Numbered from the stretch's first letter, positions 27,390-36,346 are shown. The stretch is 64,000 nucleotides of DNA from JAWKHR01 sp041394725 (GCA_041394725.1 JAWKHR010000016.1:68998-132997), one strand, 5' to 3'. The notes: generated by a model not told the origin, from the sequence alone. Program-made: numbers and translations.

Positions 27390-29551
27390 CGCGGCGGACC
27401 CGCCCCCGGGCGCGGCGGCTGGCGGCCCGCGCCCGACCTCGACGTCACGTTCTGCAGCAGGTCCGTCGCCCGGACGACGACCCGCGCGGCCTCGGCCGCC
27501 GAGGCCACCGGGATCTCGTACCGCTCGTCGGTCGAGTCCGCCAGCCCGTCAGCCGGATAGACCAGGCGCCAGGGGCCGCCGTCCACCGAGTACTCCAGCT
27601 TCTGGATCGGGCTGACCGCGTCCTGCACGCGGACCTGGAGGCGCACGGCGCCGCCGGTCGCGTCGCTCGTCACGGTGATGACCGGCGGCGTGTTGTCCAC
27701 CGTCACCGGCTCGCTGATGCGCTCGCCGACCAGCGCGCGATCCCCGGCGTTGGCGTCGGCGTCCGACGCCTGGACGCGCACGAAATACCGCCCGTCGATC
27801 GTCGTCGTCGTGTCCCAGACGTAGATCGTGTCGAGCAGGTCGGCCCGCAGGTCGTGCCAGTCCGCCTCGCCGTCGCGGCGGTACTGGAGCGTGTAGGTGA
27901 GCCGGTCGTCGTCGGCATCCTCGGCCTTCCACTGGAACGTCTGCAGCCCCTTCGCGTACATGCGCCGGCCGGGCGACGGCGGGGTGGGCGGCGTGTCACC
28001 GGGCGGCCGCCGCGCGTTGGCGACCGCGTCGTCGAGGCCGGCGATCGCGCCCTCTTCGTTGGCGAACGGGCGCTGGAAGACCACGCCGGGCGGGTGCACG
28101 GTGATCGCCGTGACCACGGGCCGGTTGTTGCGGGGCAGGTAGGCGACCGTGACGGCCGAGAGGCGCGCGGGCGTGGCGCCGGCGGTGAGCTCGGCTTTCC
28201 ACTGCAGGTAGCGCGCGGCCGGGCTCGTCACCGACGCTCCCGCGGCCGAGGTGTACGCCGCCGACCAGTCGCTCCACGAGTCGTCCGGCGTCGCCGTGTT
28301 GCCCGAGCGTGTGAACAACCGGACGCCGCCCTGGGATTCCCACGTGAGCCTGCCCCAGGTGGCCACGCTCGTGGTGTCGTGCACGGGAGAGAGATACGTG
28401 GCCGGCGACTGCGTGCCGGGGCCAATCGCGATCACGCGCCCCGGGTTGGCGGTGGCGAAGGCGGCCGGCACCGTGCCGGCGGCTCCACGGGCGAAGCGCG
28501 TGATCTGTTTCGCGTCCACGCCGCTGTAGAGCTGGACGTCGCGGCCGGCGCTGATGCGATAGAGCCGGCCGGCGGGACCGGTGGCGGCGAGCACCGAGCC
28601 GTCCGGGCCCGGCGCGACGTCGTAGACGAGGTCCGGCGTGTCCCAGACCGACTCCCACACGCCCGAGGCCTCGATCCGGAAGAGCGATGAGCGCTTCGCG
28701 GGGGCGCTCGGCGGCTGCGCGGCCGCACCACCGGTGGGCGGCTCGGCGACGGTGATCGACACCGACGTCGTCTGATCCTCGGACGTGGAGGCGTCGCCGC
28801 GCGCGACCGCCGCCGCGTACACGGTGCCGTCGGGCATGGCCGTGATCGCCCGCAGCTCGGTCATGCCCGAATCCAGCAGGACGAAGGGGCGATCGCCGTC
28901 GAACCGGTACAGCCGGCCGGGCGACTCGGTGCCCGCGAGCAGGTGCCCGCCGGCGTCGATGGCCAGCGCCACGACGTGGTCGGCCGGCGGTTTGTAGACG
29001 AGCTGGCCGTTGCCCGTGCCATCGACCCGGTAGAGAGCCGCCGGGGTCCCTGTGCCGACCCAGAGCTGACCCGACGCATCGACGGCGAGGGCCCAGATGT
29101 ACTTCTCCTCCGGGTCGAAGAACGGCTGCGCCTCGCCCCCGTTCTGCAGGCGGTACACGCGGCCGTCGGGCGAGGTGGCGGCGTAGACGGTGTTGCCGGA
29201 GGCGGCGACGGCGAAGATGTTGCTTTCGTCCGGATCGAACGCCGTCACGTCGGGCTGGCCGGCACGCAGGCGCACGAGGCGTCCGTCGCCGCCGGTGCCG
29301 GCCCAGAGCGAGCCGTCCGTGGTGGTCGCGAGCCCCCAGACCTGCGGCGCCGTGGACGAGAGCCGGCTGGTCAGCGCGGGACCGGCGCTCACGCTGCCGT
29401 CGAGGTTGACGTAGACGCCCTCCGACTGCCCCCGCACGAATTCGCCGGCGGTCGCGACGGTCCAGAAGGTGGGACCGGACGCGCCGGTCGTGATCGTGAG
29501 CGCCCCGATCATCGCGATCGGGAAGAGCAGTCGTGCTCGTCGGTTGGGCAT
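27386..29551 (-). CDS. Exported beta-propeller protein with C-terminal Ig/FN3-like region
   Basis: 721 residues with a signal peptide (about 1-24). Residues about 65-400 contain repeated propeller blades of the form VWGLATTTDGSLWAGTGGDGRLVRL and YIWALAVDASGQLWVGTGTPAALYRV, as in two-component-regulator or NHL-type propellers. The C-terminal third has FN3/Ig-like strands (FQWKAEDADDDRLTYTLQYRR and RYFVRVQASDADAN). No catalytic site is visible; likely a periplasmic or surface binding protein. It lies 30 bases downstream of the SpoIVB-S55 gene on the same strand, so the two are probably co-transcribed. Confidence 0.8.
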   Translation of the reverse strand: MPNRRARLLFPIAMIGALTITTGASGPTFWTVATAGEFVRGQSEGVYVNLDGSVSAGPALTSRLSSTAPQVWGLATTTDGSLWAGTGGDGRLVRLRAGQPDVTAFDPDESNIFAVAASGNTVYAATSPDGRVYRLQNGGEAQPFFDPEEKYIWALAVDASGQLWVGTGTPAALYRVDGTGNGQLVYKPPADHVVALAIDAGGHLLAGTESPGRLYRFDGDRPFVLLDSGMTELRAITAMPDGTVYAAAVARGDASTSEDQTTSVSITVAEPPTGGAAAQPPSAPAKRSSLFRIEASGVWESVWDTPDLVYDVAPGPDGSVLAATGPAGRLYRISAGRDVQLYSGVDAKQITRFARGAAGTVPAAFATANPGRVIAIGPGTQSPATYLSPVHDTTSVATWGRLTWESQGGVRLFTRSGNTATPDDSWSDWSAAYTSAAGASVTSPAARYLQWKAELTAGATPARLSAVTVAYLPRNNRPVVTAITVHPPGVVFQRPFANEEGAIAGLDDAVANARRPPGDTPPTPPSPGRRMYAKGLQTFQWKAEDADDDRLTYTLQYRRDGEADWHDLRADLLDTIYVWDTTTTIDGRYFVRVQASDADANAGDRALVGERISEPVTVDNTPPVITVTSDATGGAVRLQVRVQDAVSPIQKLEYSVDGGPWRLVYPADGLADSTDERYEIPVASAAEAARVVVRATDLLQNVTSRSGAGRQPPRPGAGPPR

Positions 29552-29581
29552 CAGGTCTGCGTCCGTCGTCGGGCCTGCGGG

Positions 29582-31462
29582 CTAGTGTCGTGGGTCGATG
29601 GTGAGGGTCAGTTCGCGCGAGCCGTGCACGGCGAAGTCGAGGCGGCGCTCCCAGGCGCCCAGCACCGTCTTGCTCACCGGCGCCGTCGCGACGGACGGAT
29701 CGCCGGCGAGCACGGAGCGTACCGAGGACGGCAACGCCGGCAGCGGCTCGCCGCCGATGACCGTTCCCGTCGCCGGGGCGATGAGCCGGACGTAGAGCCG
29801 GTTGTTGGTGCGGGTCCTGGCGAGCCGCGCGAAGACGTCGGCGAGCGACGTCGGCTGGCCGGGCGCGAGCTCACGCTGCTCCAGCGTTCCGAGCGACGGG
29901 CCGTCGGAGACGAGCAGCGTCAGCGGCCCCTGCGGTTTGGCGGGCATCGTGATCGGGATCTCGATCGTCTCGAGGCCGCCACGATACCGGCGCAGCTGCA
30001 CGCTCAGCGTGTGCGTCGCCCCGGCCTCCGGACGCACGGTGTCGAGCCAGGCCCGCTCGATGGTCGCCGCGGCGTCGCGCTCGGCCACCGTGAGGTGGAC
30101 GTCGAGGGCGGTCGGCATCACCGGCGCGAACGGATTCGCGATGACCGTGCCGATGGCGGCCGTGAGGCCGCCAGCCGCGGCCGCGATGGCGTTGTCGCCC
30201 GTGTAGACGTCGTCGAGCGAGACCCGGCCCTCGTCACCGAACGTCGCGGTGCCCGTCGCGGCGATCGACAGCGTGCCCATCTGGCGCTCGTAGGCGACGA
30301 GCGTGTTCATCACGCCGACGTAGGCGAAGAGCGCGGTGAGCTGCGGGTCGTGAATCGCGTAGTAGGTGAACTGGCGATCCGCCCGGCCCGCCGAGGAGAG
30401 CGTGAGGCTGATCTTCAGCTCCCCGGGCCCCGCGCCGAGCCGCCCGCCCACCGCCGTCGATCGGTCCTGGCCCATCACGCCGATGACCGGGCCGAGCGAG
30501 GCAATCTTCATCGACGCGTCGAGGCTCGGCAGCACCGTGTAGACGTGTGACCGCGTCATCGCGAAGCGTGTCGTCCCGAGGTTGAGGAACGGATGGCCGA
30601 AGGCGTAGAGGCGATCGCCGTCCACGTAGGTCACCGTGCCGGTGGCGCCCATCTCGAGGTCGCCGCGGATGAGTGCCATGCCCACCGCATCGCCCGGGCG
30701 GAGCGCCGTGGCCGCGGAGGCGCCGTCGCCGCGAGGCGCCTGCGAGGTCGCCTCGCCGACGCGCGCGCCCGGCGCCGGACCACCGGTCCCGGTGACCGGC
30801 TGGCCGATGGCGGCACCGACCGCGCGTTCGAGCGCCGGGTCGAAGCCGCTCAGCACCATCGCCGCGCCGATCGGACGCAGGCCCGGCGCGAGGCTGGCCA
30901 GCGCGGCGGGTCCGAGCACGCGAAGGCCGCCCGGATCGCTCGACAGCGGCGAGGCCGCGCGCGCCGCCACGGCGCGCAGCGCCTGGAATACGTCGGCTTC
31001 GGTGGCCGGCCAGGTCAGCTGCAGGCCCGGCAGGTCGGGCCGTCCCGTGCCGCCGTCGACGGCGTCGATCATCTCGCCAATCGGCGTGATGCCCGCGAGC
31101 GGCTCGCGCGGGAACGAGCCCAGCGCGTACGACACGGCGCCGAGCAGCCGGCCGTCGATGTAGACCGGACTGCCGCTCATGCCCTCGATGACGCCGGTGG
31201 TCGCGAGGGGGCCGCCCTCGAGCCGGGCCAGGATCAGGTCGTGCCGGGGCCCGATCGTGTTCTTCAGCACGCCGATGATGTGCGCGCGGAAGTCCGACAG
31301 CTCGTCGCCGGCAAACACCGTGCGTCCCTCGGCGACCATGCCGGGCCGCACCTCGTCGACGGGAAAGAACCGCGGCGCCTGGGCCGAGGCGACCGTCAGC
31401 GTGGCGCCGACGACGGCGACGGCCGCCACCAGCCAGCGGGCGGGCGAACGCAGGTCAGGCAT
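29582..31462 (-). CDS. Exported SpoIVB peptidase S55 domain protein
   Basis: 626 residues with a signal peptide (about 1-28). The start of the mature protein (FFPVDEVRPGMVAEGRTVFAGDELSDF) and TTGVIEGMSGSPVYIDGRLLGAVSYALG match the SpoIVB S55 serine peptidase domain, with the nucleophile Ser expected in GMSGSP. In Bacillus SpoIVB is a sporulation signalling protease; here the organism has an outer membrane (bamD) and no sporulation genes are seen, so the role differs. The long C-terminal half is unassigned. A minus-strand TATAAC lies about 25 bases upstream of the ATG, with AGGGAG as ribosome site. Confidence 0.85.
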   Translation of the reverse strand: MPDLRSPARWLVAAVAVVGATLTVASAQAPRFFPVDEVRPGMVAEGRTVFAGDELSDFRAHIIGVLKNTIGPRHDLILARLEGGPLATTGVIEGMSGSPVYIDGRLLGAVSYALGSFPREPLAGITPIGEMIDAVDGGTGRPDLPGLQLTWPATEADVFQALRAVAARAASPLSSDPGGLRVLGPAALASLAPGLRPIGAAMVLSGFDPALERAVGAAIGQPVTGTGGPAPGARVGEATSQAPRGDGASAATALRPGDAVGMALIRGDLEMGATGTVTYVDGDRLYAFGHPFLNLGTTRFAMTRSHVYTVLPSLDASMKIASLGPVIGVMGQDRSTAVGGRLGAGPGELKISLTLSSAGRADRQFTYYAIHDPQLTALFAYVGVMNTLVAYERQMGTLSIAATGTATFGDEGRVSLDDVYTGDNAIAAAAGGLTAAIGTVIANPFAPVMPTALDVHLTVAERDAAATIERAWLDTVRPEAGATHTLSVQLRRYRGGLETIEIPITMPAKPQGPLTLLVSDGPSLGTLEQRELAPGQPTSLADVFARLARTRTNNRLYVRLIAPATGTVIGGEPLPALPSSVRSVLAGDPSVATAPVSKTVLGAWERRLDFAVHGSRELTLTIDPRH

Positions 31463-31547
31463 GGAGCGTCACTCCCTCGTCTCTGGTTATAGCACGGCCA
31501 TTCACGCCGATCTGGCGGCCCCGGCGGACGTCCGGCCGGCCTTTCAC

Positions 31548-31646
31548 GACCGCTTCGGCGGCCGGCCGGCGCCGGCATGTGACCGCTTCGACGGCCGGCC
31601 GACGCCGCGATTTGACCGGTTCGACGGCCGTCTGCTACGCTCGTCC
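31548..31646 (+). repeat. Three tandem 33-bp repeats upstream of the aromatic operon
   Basis: Units begin at 31548, 31581 and 31614, each starting gacc(g)g/cttcg(a/g)cggcc. Spacing is exactly 33 bases. The last unit contributes the -35 region of the trp leader promoter. The rest of the interval 31463-31547 between the S55 gene and the array shows only the minus-strand promoter elements of the S55 gene and a degenerate fourth unit. Confidence 0.7.
31612..31641 (+). promoter_or_regulatory. Probable sigma-70 promoter of the aromatic amino-acid operon
   Basis: TTGACC at 31612-31617 and TACGCT at 31636-31641, with an 18-base spacer. Transcription would begin near 31648, about 15 bases before the leader peptide ATG. 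It lies at the downstream edge of the 33-bp repeat array, so a repressor or activator binding the repeats could act here. Confidence 0.6.
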
Positions 31647-31662
31647 GCGTCTGGACGCTTCG

Positions 31663-31755
31663 ATGATTTCCCGCCCTGCCTTCCGTGTCGCGCAGACGGC
31701 CTCCTGGTCGTACTGGTGGTGGTACGCCAAGGCTGAGGGGGTCCTCGCGCGATAA
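31663..31755 (+). CDS. trpL: Aromatic amino-acid leader peptide (attenuator control peptide)
   Basis: A 30-codon reading frame, ATG to TAA, with four Trp and two Tyr codons clustered at codons 15-21 (WSYWWWY). This is far beyond chance for rare residues. It lies between a promoter and an intrinsic terminator ahead of aroDE-trpEGDCFBA-aroF-tyrA. Ribosome stalling at these codons when Trp-tRNA (or Tyr-tRNA) is scarce would leave 31731-31741 free to pair with 31784-31793 and prevent the terminator. Too short for standard gene calling; initiation signal is weak (ctgga). Confidence 0.85.
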   Translation: MISRPAFRVAQTASWSYWWWYAKAEGVLAR

Positions 31756-31782
31756 GCGTCCCGGAAAGTCCGGTGTTGAGCG

Positions 31783-31816
31783 GCCTCTTCAGCGATGCGC
31801 TGAAGGGGCTTTTTTT
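31783..31816 (+). terminator. Intrinsic terminator of the trp/aro attenuator
   Basis: An 11-bp stem (31783-31793 with 31799-31809, one G-T pair), a five-base loop and seven consecutive T (31810-31816). Its left arm is complementary to 31731-31740 (GCTGA, one bulge, GGGG), just past the Trp codons, giving the alternative antiterminator. It lies 18 bases before the aroDE start codon. Confidence 0.9.
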
Positions 31817-31833
31817 GTGCCCGAACGACGTCG

Positions 31834-33285
31834 ATGACGCGACCCATCGTCTGTGAAACCGTCACCGCCACCTCGATGGCGGAGCTGCGCGCGGCACGCG
31901 ACCGGGCCACTGGCGAGGTCGTGGAGCTGCGGCTCGACGGCGTGCGCGACGTGGACGTGGCGGGCGCCCTCGAGGGGCGACGCCAGCCGGTGGTCGTCAC
32001 GTGCCGGGCCGCGTGGGAAGGCGGACGGTTCGACGGCGACGAAGAGACGCGGCTCGGCCTCCTGGCCTCGGCGGTGCGCGGCGGAGCGGAGTTCGTGGAC
32101 GTCGAATGGCGCGCCGAGCACGCGCGCGTGCCGCGGGCCGACGGGACGCGGCGGATCCTCTCGTCGCACGACTTCTCGGGCCTGCCCGCCGACCTCGCCG
32201 AGCGGGTGCGCGCCATGCGCGCGACGGGCGATATCGTCAAGGTGGCCGTGCAGGCGTCGCGGCTGACCGACTGCATCACGCTCCGTGACGCGGTCGCGGG
32301 CGAGGGCGATCGGATCGTGGTGGCCATGGGGCCGGCGGGCTGGCTGACGCGTGTCGCGCCGGAGCGTTTCGGCTCCTGCTGGACGTTCGCCGGCACGGCC
32401 GCCCCCGGCCAGCTGAGCGTCGCGGATCTCGTGGGCACGTATCGGGTTGGCGCGCACACGCCGGAGACGCTGCTCTATGGCGTCACCGGACGGCCGCTCG
32501 CGCACTCGGCCTCGCCGGCGATGCACAACGCGGCATTCGCCGCGGTCGGCGCCGACGCGCTGTACGTGCCCTTCGAGACCGACGACCCGGACGACCTGCA
32601 GGCCGCGGCGCGGGCGTTCGGGATTCGCGGGCTGAGCGTGACGGCGCCGCTCAAGGCCGGGGCGGCGGGTCTCGCGACGAAGCTCGGCGAAGCCGCGCGG
32701 CGGACGGGCGTCGTCAACACGCTGCGGTTCGAGCCGAAGGAAGTCCGCGGCGAGAACTTCGACGTCGCAGGCTTCCTCGATCCAATCGACGCCCGCCGCG
32801 TGCCGCTCGAGGGACGGCGGGCCGTGGTGCTGGGCGCGGGCGGGGCGGCGCGCGCGGCGGCAATGGCCCTGGCGAGCCGGGGCGCGCGGGTGGCGATCGC
32901 GGCGCGACGCCGCGAGCGGGCCCTTGCGCTCGCGCGGTCGCTCGACGTGGGCGTCGAGGCCTGGCCGCCGGCGCCCGGCTGGGACCTGCTGGTCAACGCG
33001 ACGCCGGTCGGGACGTGGCCCGACGTCGAGGCGTCGCCGCTCGAGGCCGCGGACCTCGCCGGCGCGCTCGTCTACGACATGGTCTACCACCCGCGCGAGA
33101 CGGCGCTCCGGCGACGGGCGGCGGCCGCCGGCATCCCGAGCCTCGGCGGGCTCGACATGCTGGTGGGGCAGGCGCGGCGGCAGTTCGCCTTCTGGACGGG
33201 ACACGACGTCCCGGCCGCGGTGTTCGAGGGCGCGGCCCTCGCGTTTCTGGCGTCGCGGCGCGACGCCTCCGGGACCGATCAATGA
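31834..33285 (+). CDS. aroDE: Bifunctional 3-dehydroquinate dehydratase / shikimate dehydrogenase
   Basis: 483 residues fusing two shikimate-pathway enzymes. Residues 1-205 are a type I dehydroquinase with the catalytic His in SSHDFSGLP and the Schiff-base Lys in DIVKVAVQA. Residues about 212-483 are a shikimate dehydrogenase: substrate loop GRPLAHSASPAMHN, catalytic Lys in SVTAPLKAG, NADP site VLGAGGAARAA, then NATPVGTWP. The fused order as in plant DHQ-SDH makes shikimate from 3-dehydroquinate. First structural gene after the attenuator; trpE overlaps its stop (ATGA). Confidence 0.95.
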   Translation: MTRPIVCETVTATSMAELRAARDRATGEVVELRLDGVRDVDVAGALEGRRQPVVVTCRAAWEGGRFDGDEETRLGLLASAVRGGAEFVDVEWRAEHARVPRADGTRRILSSHDFSGLPADLAERVRAMRATGDIVKVAVQASRLTDCITLRDAVAGEGDRIVVAMGPAGWLTRVAPERFGSCWTFAGTAAPGQLSVADLVGTYRVGAHTPETLLYGVTGRPLAHSASPAMHNAAFAAVGADALYVPFETDDPDDLQAAARAFGIRGLSVTAPLKAGAAGLATKLGEAARRTGVVNTLRFEPKEVRGENFDVAGFLDPIDARRVPLEGRRAVVLGAGGAARAAAMALASRGARVAIAARRRERALALARSLDVGVEAWPPAPGWDLLVNATPVGTWPDVEASPLEAADLAGALVYDMVYHPRETALRRRAAAAGIPSLGGLDMLVGQARRQFAFWTGHDVPAAVFEGAALAFLASRRDASGTDQ

Positions 33286-34751
33286 AGCAGACGACGTTCG
33301 AGGAGTTCGTGGAGCTGTCGCAGCGCGGGACGTTCGTCCCGGTCTGCCGCGAGATCATGGCCGACCTGCTGACGCCGGTGTCGGCCTTCCTCAAGATCGC
33401 CGAGCACTCCGACTATGCCTTCCTGCTCGAGAGCGTCGAGGGCGGCGAGCACGTCGGGCGCTACTCGTTCCTCGGCAAGGACCCGTTCCTCGTCCTGCGC
33501 GGGCGCGCGGGCGAGGTCTCGATCGAGCAGGCGGGCGAGCGCACGTCGCGCAGCGAGCCGTTCATCGAGGTGCTGCGCGACCTGATGGCCGAGTTCCAGT
33601 CGCCCTACGTGCCGGACCTGCCGCGGTTCACCGGCGGCGCGGTCGGCTACCTCGACTACGACACCGCCGCCTGGTTCGAGCCGGCGGTGCGGCTGGAGTC
33701 GCCGCTGCCGGATCGCGACCAGGCGGGCTTCATGGTGTTCGACACCGTCCTGGCGTTCGACCACGTGAAGCACCGGATCCTGGCCATCGCGAACGCGCGC
33801 CTGCGGGCGGGCGCGGACCTGCGATCGCTCTACGACTTCGCGTGCGCGAAGATCGACTTCCTCGAGCGCGAGCTGGATCGGAACCTCTCGCGGCCGCAGC
33901 GCGCGACGCCGCCCCCGCTCGACGTGCAGGCGAACCAGACGCGCGAGGCGTTCGAGGCGGCGGTGCGGAAGATCCAGGGGGACATCGCGGCCGGCGAGAT
34001 CTACCAGGCGGTGCTGTCGCAGCGGTTCGACGCGGACACGACGGCGTCGCCCTTCGACGTGTACCGCGCGCTGCGACACATCAACCCGTCGCCCTACATG
34101 TTCTTCATCCGCATGGGGCGCGACGCGATCATCGGCGCGTCGCCGGAGATGCTCGTCCGCGTCGAGGGCTCGCACGTCGAGACCCACCCGATTGCCGGCA
34201 CCCGGCGGCGCGGTGCGACGCCCGACGAGGATCAGCGGCTGGCCGACGAACTGCGGCGCAACGAGAAGGAACGGGCCGAGCACGTGATGCTGGTGGACCT
34301 CGGCCGCAACGACGTCGGCCGGGTCGCCGAGACCGGCAGCGTGCGCGTGCCGCAGTTCATGACCCTCGAGCGTTACTCGCACGTGATGCACCTCGTCTCG
34401 CGCGTCGAGGGGCGCCTGGCCGCGGACCGCGATCGGCTCGATGCGCTGGTCGCCACGTTCCCGGCCGGCACGCTGACCGGCGCGCCGAAGATCCGCGCGA
34501 TGCAGATCGTCGGCGACCTGGAGCCGACCCGGCGCGGCCTCTACGGCGGGGCCGTGGGCTACCTGGACTTCGCCGGCAACCTCGACTTCTGCATCGCGAT
34601 CCGGACGATCACGATGCGCGACCAGCGCGCCACCATCCAGGCCGGCGCCGGCATCGTCGCCGACTCGCATCCGGCCGCCGAATACGAGGAGACGCGCGAC
34701 AAGGCGCGCGCGCTCATCCAGGCCCTCGAGATGGCCACGCGCGGCCTGTAG
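33282..34751 (+). CDS. trpE: Anthranilate synthase component I
   Basis: 489 residues. It converts chorismate to anthranilate with ammonia supplied by TrpG. The N-terminal domain contains LLESVEGGEHVGRYSFLG, the region that binds Trp for feedback inhibition. The chorismate-binding C-terminal domain shows GEIYQAVLSQRF, NPSPYMFFI, THPIAGTRRRG, NEKERAEHVMLVDLGRND and GTLTGAPK. ATG overlaps the aroDE stop. PabB is the alternative for such proteins, but the following trp genes settle it. Confidence 0.96.
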   Translation: MKQTTFEEFVELSQRGTFVPVCREIMADLLTPVSAFLKIAEHSDYAFLLESVEGGEHVGRYSFLGKDPFLVLRGRAGEVSIEQAGERTSRSEPFIEVLRDLMAEFQSPYVPDLPRFTGGAVGYLDYDTAAWFEPAVRLESPLPDRDQAGFMVFDTVLAFDHVKHRILAIANARLRAGADLRSLYDFACAKIDFLERELDRNLSRPQRATPPPLDVQANQTREAFEAAVRKIQGDIAAGEIYQAVLSQRFDADTTASPFDVYRALRHINPSPYMFFIRMGRDAIIGASPEMLVRVEGSHVETHPIAGTRRRGATPDEDQRLADELRRNEKERAEHVMLVDLGRNDVGRVAETGSVRVPQFMTLERYSHVMHLVSRVEGRLAADRDRLDALVATFPAGTLTGAPKIRAMQIVGDLEPTRRGLYGGAVGYLDFAGNLDFCIAIRTITMRDQRATIQAGAGIVADSHPAAEYEETRDKARALIQALEMATRGL

Positions 34752-34763
34752 GACGACCGACCC

Positions 34764-35333
34764 GTGCTGCTGCTCATCGACAACTACGATTCGTTCACCT
34801 GGAACCTCGCGCACCGGCTCGGCGAGCTGGGCGCGGAGGTCCGCGTCGTGCGCAACGACGCCATCACGCCCGAGGATATCGAGGCGATGCGGCCCGACCG
34901 CCTCGTGATTTCGCCCGGACCGGGCCGCCCCGAGTCGGCGGGCGTGTCCATCGAGGCGCTGCGGCGGGGCGCCGGGCGGCGGCCGATCCTCGGCGTCTGC
35001 CTGGGGCACCAGGCGCTGGCCGTCGCGTTCGGCGGCCGCGTGGAGCGCGCGGCGGCGCCCGTGCACGGCAAGACGTCACCGGTGACCCACGACGGCTCGG
35101 CCCTCTTCCGGGGGCTGGGCACGACGTTCGAGGTGGGACGCTATCACTCGCTGGTGATCGCGCCCGACGCGGTGCCCGACGGCTTCGTCGTCTCGGCGAC
35201 CGTGGCGGGGGAGTCGACGATCATGGCGATCCGTCACGTCGAATGGCCGGTCGTCGGCGTGCAGTTCCACCCGGAGTCCGTGCTCACGCCGGCCGGACAT
35301 GGCCTGCTGAAGAACTTCCTGGAGATGCGTTGA
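34764..35333 (+). CDS. trpG: Anthranilate synthase component II (glutamine amidotransferase)
   Basis: 189 residues, class I amidotransferase releasing ammonia from glutamine for TrpE. Start LLLIDNYDSFTWNLAHRLGELG, nucleophile Cys in GVCLGHQAL, and the His-Glu pair in QFHPESVLT. GTG start 12 bases after trpE. It may also serve PabA in folate synthesis, as in many bacteria with one copy. Confidence 0.95.
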   Translation: MLLLIDNYDSFTWNLAHRLGELGAEVRVVRNDAITPEDIEAMRPDRLVISPGPGRPESAGVSIEALRRGAGRRPILGVCLGHQALAVAFGGRVERAAAPVHGKTSPVTHDGSALFRGLGTTFEVGRYHSLVIAPDAVPDGFVVSATVAGESTIMAIRHVEWPVVGVQFHPESVLTPAGHGLLKNFLEMR

Positions 35334-35335
35334 CG

Positions 35336-36346
35336 ATGTTTGCCGAGCTGCTGGAGAAACTGCGGCATCACGAAGACCTCACGCCGGAGGAGTCGGCGTC
35401 GGCCATGGGCGCGATCATGGACGGGCAGGCGCAGCCGTCGCACATCGCCGCACTGCTGATGGCGCTGGCGCTCAAGGGCGAACGGCCCGGCGAGATGGTC
35501 GGGTTCGCCCGCGCCATGCGCGCGCGCGCGACGCCCATGCCGCGTCCGGTGGGGGACGTCTTCGACACGTGCGGCACAGGGGGCGACGGCGCCCACACCT
35601 TCAACGTCTCGACCGCGGCGGCGATCGTGCTGGCCGGGTGCGGCGTGCGCGTCGCCAAGCACGGCAACCGCGCGGTATCGAGCCGGTCGGGCAGCGCCGA
35701 CGTGTTCGAGGCGCTCGGCGTCGCCCTCGAGGCGCCGGCCGACCGCGTCGTCTCGGCGCTCGAGCAGGCCCGGCTCGCGTTCTTCTTCGCGCCGGCCTGG
35801 CACCCGTCGATGCGCCACGCCGGACCGACGCGACGCGAGCTCGGGGTACGGACGGCGTTCAACCTCCTCGGCCCGCTGACGAACCCGGCAGGGGCGACGC
35901 GCCAGCTGGTCGGCGTCTCCCGGCCCGAGCACACGGAACTGGTGGCGCGGACCCTCGGCGCGCTGGGCACCGACCGCGCGTGGGTGGTCCACGGCGCCGG
36001 CGGGCTCGACGAGATCTCGACACTCGGCCACACCAAGGTCTCCGAGTTGCGCCACGGCACGGTGAACACGTTCTACGTCCATCCCGCGGACGTCGGGGTG
36101 TCCGTGGCGACGAAGGAGGCGCTGGCCGGCGGCACGGCGGCCGGGAACGCGGCGATGGTCGAGGCGCTGCTCGCCGGCGAGGCCGGGCCGCGGCGCGACA
36201 TCGTGACGTTCAACGCGGGCGCCGCCCTGCTCATCGCCGGCGTCGCCGAGACCCTCGCGGACGGCGCGCGGCTGGCGGCGGCGGCGATCGACGACGGGCG
36301 CGCGGGTGCGGCCCTCGCGGCGCTGCGGAAGGCGTGCGCCGCATGA
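35336..36346 (+). CDS. trpD: Anthranilate phosphoribosyltransferase
   Basis: 336 residues. It transfers phosphoribose from PRPP to anthranilate. Signatures: DTCGTGGDGAHTFNVSTA (PRPP loop), VAKHGNRAVSSRSGSADV and FNLLGPLTNPA. Starts at ATG 35336, two bases after the trpG stop; trpC overlaps its end. Confidence 0.96.
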   Translation: MFAELLEKLRHHEDLTPEESASAMGAIMDGQAQPSHIAALLMALALKGERPGEMVGFARAMRARATPMPRPVGDVFDTCGTGGDGAHTFNVSTAAAIVLAGCGVRVAKHGNRAVSSRSGSADVFEALGVALEAPADRVVSALEQARLAFFFAPAWHPSMRHAGPTRRELGVRTAFNLLGPLTNPAGATRQLVGVSRPEHTELVARTLGALGTDRAWVVHGAGGLDEISTLGHTKVSELRHGTVNTFYVHPADVGVSVATKEALAGGTAAGNAAMVEALLAGEAGPRRDIVTFNAGAALLIAGVAETLADGARLAAAAIDDGRAGAALAALRKACAA

